This document shows positions 25,717 to 34,052 of a stretch of DNA of 43,129 nt, piece after piece. Position 1 is the stretch's first letter. Each line of letters begins with the position of its first letter. The position numbers were made by a program, and so were the translations under genes. Origin of the DNA: Bacteriovoracaceae bacterium UBA4573 (GTDB taxonomy: Bacteria; Bdellovibrionota; UBA1018; UBA923); the NCBI GenBank assembly GCA_002387735.1, contig DGKJ01000097.1, forward strand, positions 1 to 43,129, given 5' to 3'. Below the pieces are notes generated by a model. That model worked only from the letters and a program-made list of their open reading frames with translations. It had not been told where the DNA came from and did not search any database.

Positions 25717-26928
25717 ATGTTTTTGAAGTTCAATTCAACGAGTAGTTCAGTGCTGAGTTTGGGTGTTTTAGCAGCTCTCGTTTCGATACTCAGCGGCTGC
25801 GGGCGGGAGCTCAAGATTCGAGTAGCTCCGAGCGAAGAGGTTCGCCACAGCGCCGCTTCGGATTTGGTGCGACAAGTGGAGATACGCTACCGGAATGCGG
25901 CTGGGGAGGAGCGTTTTCGAGAATCAGTCTCGGTCACCGGACTTGGTCAGCCATTAGACATTAAAAACGAATCTATCCAGGATCTGGACTGGTCAAAAGA
26001 TGGGCGCTGGGAAGCCAACGCTTTCAACGGGGACGGCGCATTGATGTTGCACGCATCTACCCAGGCAGACCCAGAGGAAGACGAACAGATCGACCTAGTG
26101 TTGGCTCGGGCTTCGGGTCCACAAGCGCCGGCAAACCTAAATTCGGTCTTTTTGAAGTCGTTTCGTACGACCGGCTTTAGCGTGGACACAAAACATAGTG
26201 TCGAAAAGTTGCGAAGCCCAGTCTGTTATGAATTGCCCGCAATATATTTAGACGCAGGATCTGGGGCACTGGCTCGTGGTGTATTTTTCGAAACAAGCGT
26301 TGCCGGCACAGCGGTGCGGGTGGCCATGAGCAAGGACGGTGAGCGGCGGGTACTCCCTGTTCATTCGAGCGGTGACAGTTATCTTGATCTAGCTGATGAA
26401 ATTGAAAAAATCGGATCAACCAGGCGTAGAAATCTTTATATATTTACCGACGAATACGAAGGTTGCGTAACCTTGAGTGCCGGATTATCAAATCTGCTTG
26501 CCCCGACTCTGACGTACAAGTTTCTTTACGAGGCAGGCCGAAACGTCGGCATGGGGAAGGGCATGGCCGGTGAAATTGTCGTTCTCAACCCGAACCCCAT
26601 CGAGGTCGCGGTCGCGGTCAATTGTTCTATCTATTCGAACGCTCAAGATCCAAACGGCATTTTCATAGGGCCTCTCGGTCGTGATCATTACGTATATAAA
26701 GAGGAGTGCCAAAGAACCAATGCCAATCATTCGTTCACCCGCTCTGGCGTCATCGCCAAACGCGATACATTTCGAGTGCCGGTGTGCGGGTACGGGAACC
26801 TATACGGGGAAAGTCAGGGGCATTCAGGGCTTGTTCATACCGGTTTTACCCTTCAGTGCAGCGCAAGACTCGAAGTCGACGGGTTGATCGGCTCGTCGCC
26901 AACTGTGTTTCTAACGGCACCAAAGTAA
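25717..26928 (+). CDS. Lipoprotein of unknown function
   Basis: The 403-residue product has a lipoprotein signal (lipobox LSGC, cysteine 28) and a good ribosome binding site (GAGGA about 6 bases before ATG). I recognise no domain. The predicted mature protein is beta-rich, has about seven cysteines, mostly in the C-terminal half, and lacks repeats. The gene is divergent from the HD phosphohydrolase and is followed after 15 bases by rimI, with which it may share a transcript. Confidence 0.75.
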   Translation: MFLKFNSTSSSVLSLGVLAALVSILSGCGRELKIRVAPSEEVRHSAASDLVRQVEIRYRNAAGEERFRESVSVTGLGQPLDIKNESIQDLDWSKDGRWEANAFNGDGALMLHASTQADPEEDEQIDLVLARASGPQAPANLNSVFLKSFRTTGFSVDTKHSVEKLRSPVCYELPAIYLDAGSGALARGVFFETSVAGTAVRVAMSKDGERRVLPVHSSGDSYLDLADEIEKIGSTRRRNLYIFTDEYEGCVTLSAGLSNLLAPTLTYKFLYEAGRNVGMGKGMAGEIVVLNPNPIEVAVAVNCSIYSNAQDPNGIFIGPLGRDHYVYKEECQRTNANHSFTRSGVIAKRDTFRVPVCGYGNLYGESQGHSGLVHTGFTLQCSARLEVDGLIGSSPTVFLTAPK

Positions 26929-26943
26929 GTTACAGTTCTAGGC

Positions 26944-27414
26944 ATGGAATCCAATTTTTCGATACGTCCTGCGACCGAAGACGATCTACCCGCGATCCTC
27001 GAAATCGAAAATAGTGTTTACCCAATTCCTTGGACCGCCGAACAGTTTAAGGCCGAAATCGAAAAACCGTTCGCGAATGTTTTGGTTCTCACCGACGACG
27101 ACACCGACCAGATTGTGGCCGGCTACGTCGTTTTCTGGATGATGTTCGACGAATGTCACATTCTCAACGTCGCGGTTCATCCGAATTGGCGGGGGCTCGG
27201 AATCGGAGGTAAACTCACCCGAATAGCAGTAGATTTCGCTTTAAAAAAGGAACTCAAGCGGGTGTTTTTGGAAGTTCGAAAGTCCAACGAGGCGGCCGTG
27301 AAGCTCTATCAGAAGGTCGGATTTTTCATTGATCACATCAAACCACGCTTCTACGACAACGGGGAAGATGCCTATTTCATGGTGATGTACCTAACCCGAC
27401 CAAATCATTTTTAA
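26944..27414 (+). CDS. rimI: Ribosomal-protein-alanine N-acetyltransferase RimI
   Basis: The 156-residue GNAT-fold product acetylates the N-terminal alanine of ribosomal protein S18. The acetyl-CoA motif A is present as HILNVAVHPNWRGLGIGGKL (the R-x-x-G-x-G/A loop), followed by VFLEVRKSNEAAVKLYQKVGF, the hallmark RimI segment, and a C-terminal YDNGEDAYFMVMYL. It lies between a lipoprotein and the lytic transglycosylase; tsaB/tsaE, often near rimI, are not in the window. Confidence 0.9.
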   Translation: MESNFSIRPATEDDLPAILEIENSVYPIPWTAEQFKAEIEKPFANVLVLTDDDTDQIVAGYVVFWMMFDECHILNVAVHPNWRGLGIGGKLTRIAVDFALKKELKRVFLEVRKSNEAAVKLYQKVGFFIDHIKPRFYDNGEDAYFMVMYLTRPNHF

Positions 27415-27491
27415 TTCAATAGTATCAGTGGTTAAAGTCCTTTATTCCGCTGCTGTAGCGAGTTTCCGGTTGGCGCTCGACGCTCCCGCGT

Positions 27492-27519
27492 TTGACTTTT
27501 TTGGGCCGCTTTGTGTAAG
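27492..27519 (+). promoter_or_regulatory. Candidate promoter of the slt-que-hisC-LPS operon
   Basis: TTGACT (27492-27497) and TGTAAG (27514-27519) are separated by 16 bases and would start transcription close to ATG 27534, leaving a very short leader. The -10 match is only 4 of 6, and the first gene has no clear ribosome binding site, so the call is tentative. The 119-base gap 27415-27533 otherwise shows nothing clear. Confidence 0.3.
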
Positions 27520-27533
27520 TTGCGCGCTTTACT

Positions 27534-28169
27534 ATGTATCGAGCTTTAAAAAACGGACTTATTCTTTCAAGTTTTTTTGCCGTGGTTTTCGTTTTGAAAC
27601 CCGCTGATCAGGCGGCAGAACGCGCTTGGCTGGCGTCGCTTTCGGACCCTAAAGAAGCGCTGCTCGCAAAACAACATTCTAAGCGGTCGAAAAAGGCCTT
27701 TGGCGCCAAAGAGGTTCGTCGATTTTTAGAGCGCCAAATTAAACAGGCTTCGCCCGAGCAATTGGATTCGATTACCCAAGTCATATTAGAGGTCTCGAAG
27801 TCGTACCATTTTCATCCGGCGCTCATTCTTTCTTTAATTCGAGTAGAAAGTCGGTTCAACGCCTGGGCCATTAGTCCAAAGGGTGCCATTGGTTTGATGC
27901 AATTGATGCCGGAAACAGGACGCTGGTTGGCCGATCGCATGGGCGCTCGCTGGGACGGTCCAGCTATGTTGTTGGATCCCGAGATAAACATTCGATTTGG
28001 GACTTACTACCTCGCCTATCTGCGTGAGCGATATAACGGTGACCCAAAGTTTTATCTCTCGGCGTACAACGTCGGTCCGGGTCGGATGGACGGTTGGGCA
28101 ACGACCGGGTATAAACACAGCTTAGAGTATTATCATCTTGTGAAGCAAAATCTCCCACTCGTGAATTGA
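27534..28169 (+). CDS. Lytic transglycosylase (SLT family)
   Basis: The 211-residue product has an N-terminal hydrophobic segment (~8-22), which should act as a signal peptide or anchor. The catalytic domain runs from about residue 85 to the end: ILSLIRVESRFN with the catalytic glutamate 105, SPKGAIGLMQLMPETG (the GLMQ block), LLDPEINIRFGTYYLAYL and LSAYNVGPGRM. It cleaves the MurNAc-GlcNAc bond of peptidoglycan and forms 1,6-anhydroMurNAc. It heads a tight run of genes up to 33744; the next gene starts 11 bases after its stop. Confidence 0.92.
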   Translation: MYRALKNGLILSSFFAVVFVLKPADQAAERAWLASLSDPKEALLAKQHSKRSKKAFGAKEVRRFLERQIKQASPEQLDSITQVILEVSKSYHFHPALILSLIRVESRFNAWAISPKGAIGLMQLMPETGRWLADRMGARWDGPAMLLDPEINIRFGTYYLAYLRERYNGDPKFYLSAYNVGPGRMDGWATTGYKHSLEYYHLVKQNLPLVN

Positions 28170-28180
28170 GATCGGCATTT

Positions 28181-28567
28181 ATGAAAAACTTTGGTGTCAA
28201 AATTCGAGTCGAGTTCCCAGCCGCGCACCACATTCGGGGTTACGAAGGCGAGTGCGCCCGCCCCCATGGGCACAATTTTAAGGTCGAAGTTGAGGCCACC
28301 AGTCCGGGTATCAGTAATATCGGAATTGCACTCGACTTTCGCGATCTAAAAGAAATGACTAAAGAGTTAGCAAATCGCTTTGATCATCAAGATTTAAACA
28401 CCATCGCCCCGTTTACCGACATTAACCCAACAGCTGAGACTCTAGCACAGTACTTTTTTGAAGAGCTAGAACGGCTAGTTCAGCGCAACCCTAAAACTCA
28501 AACGGTTACGATGAAGCGAGTGACTGTTTGGGAAAACGACCGTTCCGCCGCGAGTTACGGGTACTAA
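28181..28567 (+). CDS. queD: 6-carboxytetrahydropterin synthase QueD
   Basis: The 128-residue product makes 6-carboxy-5,6,7,8-tetrahydropterin from dihydroneopterin triphosphate, the first committed step to preQ0 and queuosine. The zinc histidine is in FPAAHHIRG (H16), and the C-x3-H-x-H group ECARPHGHNF gives C25 (catalytic) with H29 and H31. FDHQDLN, PTAETLAQYF and VTVWENDRSAASY are also typical. ATG 28181 is chosen because it gives the normal length; a TTG at 28166 would overlap the slt stop. Two bases separate its stop from queC. Confidence 0.93.
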   Translation: MKNFGVKIRVEFPAAHHIRGYEGECARPHGHNFKVEVEATSPGISNIGIALDFRDLKEMTKELANRFDHQDLNTIAPFTDINPTAETLAQYFFEELERLVQRNPKTQTVTMKRVTVWENDRSAASYGY

Positions 28568-28569
28568 AA

Positions 28570-29310
28570 ATGCGAAAGGCAGTTGCACTACTTTCGAGTG
28601 GACTCGACTCGGCCGCAAACCTTGCATTGGCAAACGAAGCGGGCATCGATGTTCAACTAGCTTTGACTTTCGACTACGGTCAACGAGCGGCGGTCAAAGA
28701 AATAGAGTCGGCGAAACGGCTTTCTGATTATTTTGGAATCTCCCACCTAGTAGTTAATTTAAGAAATTTTCCTGAGTGGTTGGGATCCAGTGGTAGCGCG
28801 CTCTTAGACGAAGGTTCGATGCCGTCACCTGAATCACTCGACGATCTGGCAGTGATTCGAAAGTCCGCAAAAGCTGTCTGGGTGCCAAACCGTAACGGTG
28901 TATTTATTTCGATCGCGGCCGCAGCAGCGGAGGCCCGTGACGCAAGTGTAGTTTTGGTTGGATTTAACGCGGAAGAAGCCGTGACCTTCCCGGATAATTC
29001 CCGAGCGTACATTTCAGCAATGAATGCTTCACTCGAATTTTCGACTGCTAATCGTGTAAAAGTTGAAAGCCTGACCAGCGCGTGGAACAAAAAAGAAATC
29101 GTCGCGCGTCTGTTGGAGTTTTCACCTAGCTTCCCGAATGGGAGATTTCCTTTTGAAGCGATTTGGAGTTGTTACGTTGCGGAAAATCAACATTGCGGGA
29201 TTTGCGAGTCCTGCCAGCGGCTGCGTCGCGCTTTGCTTGCTTGTGACGCTGTAGGCGTGGCGAATAAAATTTTCACTAAAAACCGCGACGATGGAGTACC
29301 CAGTGCTTAG
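28570..29310 (+). CDS. queC: 7-cyano-7-deazaguanine (preQ0) synthase QueC
   Basis: The 246-residue product converts 7-carboxy-7-deazaguanine to preQ0 with ATP and ammonia. The PP-loop SSGLDS (residues 9-14; commonly SGGLDS) is followed by ALTFDYGQRA. Also present are VWVPNRNGVFISIAAAAAE, the FNAEEAVTFPDN block and the zinc site HCGICESC near the C-terminus. Start ATG 28570 is two bases after the queD stop. Its last 20 bases overlap the next frame if that gene starts at 29291. QueE and QueF, needed to complete the route, are not in this window. Confidence 0.93.
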   Translation: MRKAVALLSSGLDSAANLALANEAGIDVQLALTFDYGQRAAVKEIESAKRLSDYFGISHLVVNLRNFPEWLGSSGSALLDEGSMPSPESLDDLAVIRKSAKAVWVPNRNGVFISIAAAAAEARDASVVLVGFNAEEAVTFPDNSRAYISAMNASLEFSTANRVKVESLTSAWNKKEIVARLLEFSPSFPNGRFPFEAIWSCYVAENQHCGICESCQRLRRALLACDAVGVANKIFTKNRDDGVPSA

Positions 29311-29875
29311 TCAGGTGAAGGCACGCGTGCTTGATAAACCGCTTTTCTACACTGGCGTGGAACTGCGGCCTCATTGGTGTCTGGAACAAACAGGTGTCTA
29401 TGGGTCTGTTATCACGGCCTGGGTGGGCCCGTGTAGGGTTGCTACTTCAGAGCTCGTTGATATGGAAGACCGCTTGGCTGCCGAACGCATTGAAGCGAAA
29501 GAAATGCTTCATTTTATTGCGGAGTTTTACGGAATAACGCTTGAAGCCGGAGTGCTCTACCAGAGACTTTTTGTGCAATGGTGCGAACGACTATTGCGTG
29601 AGGCTGGCATGCAAAACCTGCGTCGCGAGGGAGATGATCTATTAACCCCTCATGGCAAACTATCGGTCTCGATCGCCACAGTGTCACCGGTGAGCGTACT
29701 TATTCACTGGGCTCTAAATATCGATGGCACGGGGGCACCCGTTCCTACCGCGCAATTAGCGGATTTAGGGTGGGGGCGAGAGCAATCTTTAGGCTTTGCC
29801 AAAAAAGTACTTGAACATTACATTGGGGAAATCGAGGAGATTCGAATTGCCCAATGCAAAGTACGTCCCGTTTGA
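29291..29875 (+). CDS. DUF366 family protein
   Basis: The 194-residue product matches what I recall of the DUF366 family: YTGVELRPHWC near the N-terminus, WVGPCRVATSELVDMEDRLA, EMLHFIAEFYG, VLYQRLFVQW and SIHWALN-type segments (here LIHWALNID). The function of the family is unknown. The start is uncertain: ATG 29291 has no ribosome binding site, whereas GTG 29303 is preceded by GGAG at 29293-29296; the GTG gives 190 residues. It lies between queC and hisC with overlaps on both sides if ATG is used, so it is translationally packed into the que operon. A part in deazaguanine or tRNA modification is a guess from position. Confidence 0.72.
   Translation: MEYPVLSQVKARVLDKPLFYTGVELRPHWCLEQTGVYGSVITAWVGPCRVATSELVDMEDRLAAERIEAKEMLHFIAEFYGITLEAGVLYQRLFVQWCERLLREAGMQNLRREGDDLLTPHGKLSVSIATVSPVSVLIHWALNIDGTGAPVPTAQLADLGWGREQSLGFAKKVLEHYIGEIEEIRIAQCKVRPV
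29834..29840 (+). promoter_or_regulatory. Ribosome binding site deciding the hisC TTG start
   Basis: GAGGAGA lies 6 bases before TTG 29847. It supports that codon over TTG 29796, which has no such site, and lies inside the end of the DUF366 gene. Confidence 0.6.
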
Positions 29876-30971
29876 TTTAAAACTGGATTTGTCCGAACAT
29901 CTTAAAAAACTCAAGCCATACGTTTCTGGCAAACCCATCGAACAGACCAAACGTGAGTTTGGTTTGAGCGAGGTTATTAAACTTGCCAGCAATGAAAACC
30001 CTACCGGTGCCTCTCCGAGAGCGCTCGAGGCTGTACGTAAAACACTTGAGCAGAGTCATTTATACCCGGATGCGAGCTACCAGAGCCTCAAAAACGCAAT
30101 CGCGAAGAAACGCATGTTGGATCCGAATCAGGTTGTTGTAGGCGCCGGATCCAATGAAATCATCGACCTTGCCATTCGAGTATTGCTGCACCCCGGGCAA
30201 AACTGTGTGGCTCCGGCCTATTCATTCATAGCGTATCAGTTGTGTGCAGAGTTAAACGGCGTCGAATTTCGCACGGCTAAACTAGATGCGGATTTTGCTA
30301 TATCGGTAGATCAGATATTGGCGGTAGTGGATGCGAACACTCGAGTCGTGTTCTTAGCTAATCCGAACAACCCAACGGGTATTACACTCGAAGCTAAAGA
30401 GCTCCGCAGATTGGCCAGTGGTCTTCTTAAAAAAAATGTAATTCTGTGTTTGGATTATGCCTACTGGGAATTTGCGGATTCAAAAGACTTTCCTGCTGCT
30501 GAAGATTTGTTAGTGGATTACCCGAATCTGCTAGTGCTTCATACCTTTTCAAAAATTTATGGTCTCGCGGGATTTCGAGTGGGTTATGGTTTGGGACGAC
30601 CGGAACTAATTCAGTGGATCGAACGAGCGCGCCAACCGTTTAATGTTTCGTCGATTGCAATTGAAGCCGCTATTGCGGCGCTAGAGGATCAAGCCTTCTT
30701 AATTCGAGTAAAAGAGCAAAATGCAAAAGAACGTGAACGTCTAGCTATGGCGCTTTCGCGTCTTGGACTTCGAGTTTACGGATCGAACGCTAACTTCGTG
30801 TTTGTGGATTTGCACCGAGACGCTGAACAAGTGAATTCGGAATTGCTCAAACGCGGTGTGATTATTCGCCCGCTTTTGAATTATGGTTTGAAAACCCAGG
30901 TGCGGGTAACTGTAGGACTACCGCAAGAGAACGATAAGTTGCTGAAAGCTTTAAAAGAGGTGTTGGTATGA
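29847..30971 (+). CDS. hisC: Histidinol-phosphate aminotransferase
   Basis: The 374-residue product is a class I/II PLP-dependent aminotransferase of the HisC branch. It transfers an amino group to imidazole-acetol phosphate in histidine synthesis, and may also act on aromatic keto acids. The N-terminal LKPYVSGKPIEQTKREFG, the NENPTGASP block, ANPNNPTG and the PLP-lysine segment HTFSKIYGLAGFRVGYG (lysine ~236) are all typical. TTG 29847 is chosen for its strong ribosome binding site and because the product then starts at the normal place. It overlaps DUF366 by 29 bases and shares the 4-base ATGA (30968-30971) with cmk. No other his gene is in the window. Confidence 0.9.
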   Translation: MPNAKYVPFDLKLDLSEHLKKLKPYVSGKPIEQTKREFGLSEVIKLASNENPTGASPRALEAVRKTLEQSHLYPDASYQSLKNAIAKKRMLDPNQVVVGAGSNEIIDLAIRVLLHPGQNCVAPAYSFIAYQLCAELNGVEFRTAKLDADFAISVDQILAVVDANTRVVFLANPNNPTGITLEAKELRRLASGLLKKNVILCLDYAYWEFADSKDFPAAEDLLVDYPNLLVLHTFSKIYGLAGFRVGYGLGRPELIQWIERARQPFNVSSIAIEAAIAALEDQAFLIRVKEQNAKERERLAMALSRLGLRVYGSNANFVFVDLHRDAEQVNSELLKRGVIIRPLLNYGLKTQVRVTVGLPQENDKLLKALKEVLV

Positions 30972-31678
30972 GCGAGTCGAGATTCGTGGTTGCAATCGAT
31001 GGTCCCGCCGGTAGTGGCAAAAGCACCGTCACCCATTTGCTAGCTAAGCGTTTGGGATTTGCTCATATTGATACGGGTGCGCTTTACCGGGCCATCGCCT
31101 ACCGTGCGACTCAAATGAAAACTTCACTCGACGATGCCTTAGCCCTAGGAAAAATAGCGACCTCGGCGAAACTTTCGTTTCAGTGGCTTAATGATCGGAA
31201 TCAAATATTTTTAGACGGCGAAAACGTTTCGAGTATGATTCGCACTCCCGAAATTAGTATGGCGGCCAGCAAGATTTCTGCCTACGCGCCAGTGCGGGAC
31301 GCGCTTCTGCAGTTGCAACGAGACCTTGGGGCTAGGCCTCCGGGAGCAGTGCTAGAGGGTCGCGATATCGGCACAGTAGTTTTTCCTAACGCCGAAATTA
31401 AATTTTATCTGAATGCTTCGGTCGATAGCCGAGCGAGACGTCGAATGGTGGAATTAGAGGAAAAAGGAACTTTTCTTGATTTTGAAGAGGTTAAACGCCA
31501 GGTAGTCGAACGCGATAAAGGCGACATGGAGAGAAAAGTAGCACCATTAAAAAAAGCAGATGATGCAATCGAAGTGGATACAACCAACATGAATGTCGAG
31601 CAGGTTGTCGACTTCCTGTTTGCGCTGGTGCAGGAGCGACGCGGACTAGCCCAGTCTGGCCGTTCAAAGGGGCGATAG
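30968..31678 (+). CDS. cmk: Cytidylate kinase
   Basis: The 236-residue product phosphorylates CMP and dCMP. It has the P-loop IDGPAGSGKST (residues 10-20), the DTGALYRAIAY segment, EISMAASKISAYAPVRDALL, and VLEGRDIGTVVFPNAEIKFYL with the RDIGT catalytic segment. The C-terminal lid and DTTNMNVEQVV are typical. The start overlaps the hisC stop by 4 bases; in many proteobacteria cmk lies close to aroA or rpsA, not here. Confidence 0.95.
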   Translation: MSESRFVVAIDGPAGSGKSTVTHLLAKRLGFAHIDTGALYRAIAYRATQMKTSLDDALALGKIATSAKLSFQWLNDRNQIFLDGENVSSMIRTPEISMAASKISAYAPVRDALLQLQRDLGARPPGAVLEGRDIGTVVFPNAEIKFYLNASVDSRARRRMVELEEKGTFLDFEEVKRQVVERDKGDMERKVAPLKKADDAIEVDTTNMNVEQVVDFLFALVQERRGLAQSGRSKGR

Positions 31679-31679
31679 C

Positions 31680-32762
31680 TTGCGCTTGCTCGTGGTTAGG
31701 CCCGATCGCATAGGTGACGTGGTTCTTTCGACCCCCGCCTTGCAGTTATTAAAGGCGGCTATTCCCGATGCTGAGGTCCACGTTCTGGTAAATAAAAACG
31801 TTGCGCCGGTGCTTGCACAGCTACCCTTCGTGAGCCGAATCATCAGTCCGCCGAGCTCCGGAAGTGCGATGGATCGCCTCAGGAAGCTGTCGCAAATGCT
31901 TGGCGCCGAAAGATACGATCTTGCGATCGTTCTGCAGGTTGAACCACTTTCGACTCTTGCCGTTCGACTGGCCCGAATTCCGAACCGGGTAGGACCTCGA
32001 TCGAAGTTCTATTCTTACATGGCATTTAATTATGGGCTCAAACAACGCCGTTCGGATTCCAAACAAAACGAGGCCGACTATAATACGGAACTAGTGCGCC
32101 ACGCAATTCGGGTGTTGGGCCGAGATCCGCTTGAAAAAAAAGAATTCCAATCAAAGATAGTGGCGGATCCTTCTTTAGAAAATGGTGTGATTCGAGATTT
32201 GTCGAAGCTGGGACTTGAGCCTGGCCGATTTGTTTTGTTGCACCCCGGAATGGGAGGGTCGGCTCTCAATTGGAGTATCGATTCCTATGCTGAGCTCATT
32301 CGATTGATCATTTCGCGCGGCCGCAAGGTCCTAGTTAGTGGATCGTCGGTGGATGAAGATACCGTCCAAAAAATTGTTATGCGTACTCGTGAGATTGGGG
32401 TCGAACAAGCACATTTAAACGTTCTGCTTACCTATGATTTGCCGCATTATATCGCGCTGCTTAAGTTAGCGGGACCCATCGTGGCACCGAGTACAGGTCC
32501 ACTTCACCTAGCGGCAGGGCTTGGAAAACCGTGTGTGTCATTCTATCCTCCAATTCAAGTTCAAAGCTCGAAACGCTGGGGCCCTAGGAGCAGAGCAGCC
32601 CAAAAAATCTTTACGCCGGAAGTCGCTTGCGGTCAGAAGTACAACTGTATCGGTTCACGGTGTGAGTTTTATTATTGTATGGATCGTATTTCGCCAGAGA
32701 CAGTGGCCAAAGAGGTAGAGAAACTTGCAGAAAACGCATCAGTTGAAATCCAAACGTGTTGA
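31680..32762 (+). CDS. Family 9 glycosyltransferase (heptosyltransferase-like)
   Basis: The 360-residue product is a GT-B, GT9 enzyme of the WaaC/WaaF type that adds heptose to the lipopolysaccharide inner core from ADP-heptose. LLVVRPDRIGDVVLSTPAL at the N-terminus, FVLLHPGMGGSALNW in the middle, and APSTGPLHLAAGLGKPCVSFYPP in the C-terminal half are the family blocks. The last segment has C-x5-C-x4-C (CIGSRCEFYYC). Start is TTG 31680, one base after the cmk stop, with AGGGG upstream. It overlaps the heptose kinase gene by 38 bases, which points to joint core assembly. Confidence 0.88.
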   Translation: MRLLVVRPDRIGDVVLSTPALQLLKAAIPDAEVHVLVNKNVAPVLAQLPFVSRIISPPSSGSAMDRLRKLSQMLGAERYDLAIVLQVEPLSTLAVRLARIPNRVGPRSKFYSYMAFNYGLKQRRSDSKQNEADYNTELVRHAIRVLGRDPLEKKEFQSKIVADPSLENGVIRDLSKLGLEPGRFVLLHPGMGGSALNWSIDSYAELIRLIISRGRKVLVSGSSVDEDTVQKIVMRTREIGVEQAHLNVLLTYDLPHYIALLKLAGPIVAPSTGPLHLAAGLGKPCVSFYPPIQVQSSKRWGPRSRAAQKIFTPEVACGQKYNCIGSRCEFYYCMDRISPETVAKEVEKLAENASVEIQTC

Positions 32763-33744
32763 TCAGATCACTCGAAAGTTTGACCGAAAAAAGATCGTCG
32801 TATTTGGTGATGTGGGTGTCGATAAATACACTGTTGGGAAGGTCTCTCGAATTTCCCCCGAGGCCCCGATTCCAATTGTAGAAGTTTTCGATACGCGGCT
32901 TAAACTCGGACTTGCCGCCAACGTCGCAGATAATATTGTGGAAATGGGCGGGGTTCCGCTCCTAGTAGGGGTAGTCGGTCAGGACTCTGGGGCTGACGAT
33001 TTTTTTTCTTTACTACGAAAGCGTAAAATTCCTAAAAATCATGTGGTTCAAGACGCGACTCGAAAAACAACGCTGAAAGAACGTGTGGTGGCTGAAGCTC
33101 AGCAGGTTGTGCGAATTGATCACGAAACCCAAAGTAGAATTGAAGCTAAACTTATCGAAAAAATAGGGAAAGCCTTAGAACGAGCAATTAATGAAGCGGC
33201 AGCTTTAGTAGTTGAAGATTATGCGAAGGGGTTAATGGAAACCTCGCTAGTTCGTCGCGCAATTGAAACTGCGGCTGCCAAGGGAATACCGATTTTAGTC
33301 GATCCTAACGTTCGCTCAAACTACGCAGTGTATGCGGGCTGTACGGTGATCACTCCAAATATTTTGGAGGCCGAAGCTCTTAGTAAAATTCGCATCGTCG
33401 ACGCTAGCTCGTTGAAGCAAGCGGGAGCACGGTTACAGCAGGAAATTGGCGCTGAAATCGTCATTATCACTCGTGGTAAAGATGGCATGGCTATCTTTAA
33501 ACGAGGACGACCGAACCCGATACTCATACCTACTTTTGCCAGAGAAGTTTTCGATGTATCAGGCGCTGGTGATACTGTGATCGCAACGCTCGCTCTTTCG
33601 CTGGCGTCGGGTGCTAATATTGAAGAAGCCGCACTGCTTGCTAATTTTGCCGCCGGTGTCGAAGTTTCGAAACGTGGAACTGCAACTGTTTCAGTTAAGG
33701 AAATGAAAGAACACATGCGTTATGTTGGAGCACTTCGACGTTAA
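32725..33744 (+). CDS. hldA: D-glycero-beta-D-manno-heptose-7-phosphate kinase (HldA/RfaE1-type)
   Basis: The 339-residue PfkB-family product phosphorylates heptose-7-phosphate at C1 on the way to ADP-heptose for LPS. VVFGDVGVDKYTVGKVSRISPEAP, GLAANVADNIVEMGG, VRIDHET and the ribokinase signature FDVSGAGDTVIATLALSLA with the catalytic aspartate are present. Length equals the kinase domain alone; the C-terminal nucleotidyltransferase domain of E. coli HldE is absent and must be encoded elsewhere. Start is TTG 32725 with AGAGG upstream, inside the end of the glycosyltransferase gene. It converges with the DUF503 gene (9 bases apart). Confidence 0.9.
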   Translation: MQKTHQLKSKRVDQITRKFDRKKIVVFGDVGVDKYTVGKVSRISPEAPIPIVEVFDTRLKLGLAANVADNIVEMGGVPLLVGVVGQDSGADDFFSLLRKRKIPKNHVVQDATRKTTLKERVVAEAQQVVRIDHETQSRIEAKLIEKIGKALERAINEAAALVVEDYAKGLMETSLVRRAIETAAAKGIPILVDPNVRSNYAVYAGCTVITPNILEAEALSKIRIVDASSLKQAGARLQQEIGAEIVIITRGKDGMAIFKRGRPNPILIPTFAREVFDVSGAGDTVIATLALSLASGANIEEAALLANFAAGVEVSKRGTATVSVKEMKEHMRYVGALRR

Positions 33745-33753
33745 GATGAGACT

Positions 33754-34050
33754 TCAGGCAATGTCGAAAGGCAATACGTCGGAGTCTTCTACAGTTACTC
33801 GAGCGAAGGCGGTTTGGTCTATGTGTTCAAGTATTTTCGCCAGGGCGGCTTTAGCCGATTTTTCATTGGCTTGAGTGACCGAAAAACCAAGGACACAGCG
33901 CTCGCAATCATCGAAGTCTGCGAGTTCCACCGCTGAAACCTCGAATTTTTTTCTAAGCTCCTCTAACAGTGCGCGCATATGAAAACGCTTGGTTTTTATT
34001 TCGACGTTTCCATGAAAATCGAGAATTACTTTTGCAACTCCGACATACAT
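33754..34050 (-). CDS. DUF503 family protein (YlxP-like)
   Basis: The 98-residue product has the DUF503 layout: MYVGVAKVILDFHGNVEIK at the start, KTKRFHMRALLEELRKKFEVS, FDDCERCVLGFSV and a C-terminal VTVEDSDVLP. In other bacteria ylxP-like genes sit in the infB-rbfA operon and may help ribosome maturation; the function is not known. It is the last gene of the mutL-miaA-ppsR-ilvE run, two bases after the ilvE stop. Confidence 0.8.
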   Translation of the reverse strand: MYVGVAKVILDFHGNVEIKTKRFHMRALLEELRKKFEVSAVELADFDDCERCVLGFSVTQANEKSAKAALAKILEHIDQTAFARVTVEDSDVLPFDIA

Positions 34051-34052
34051 AG

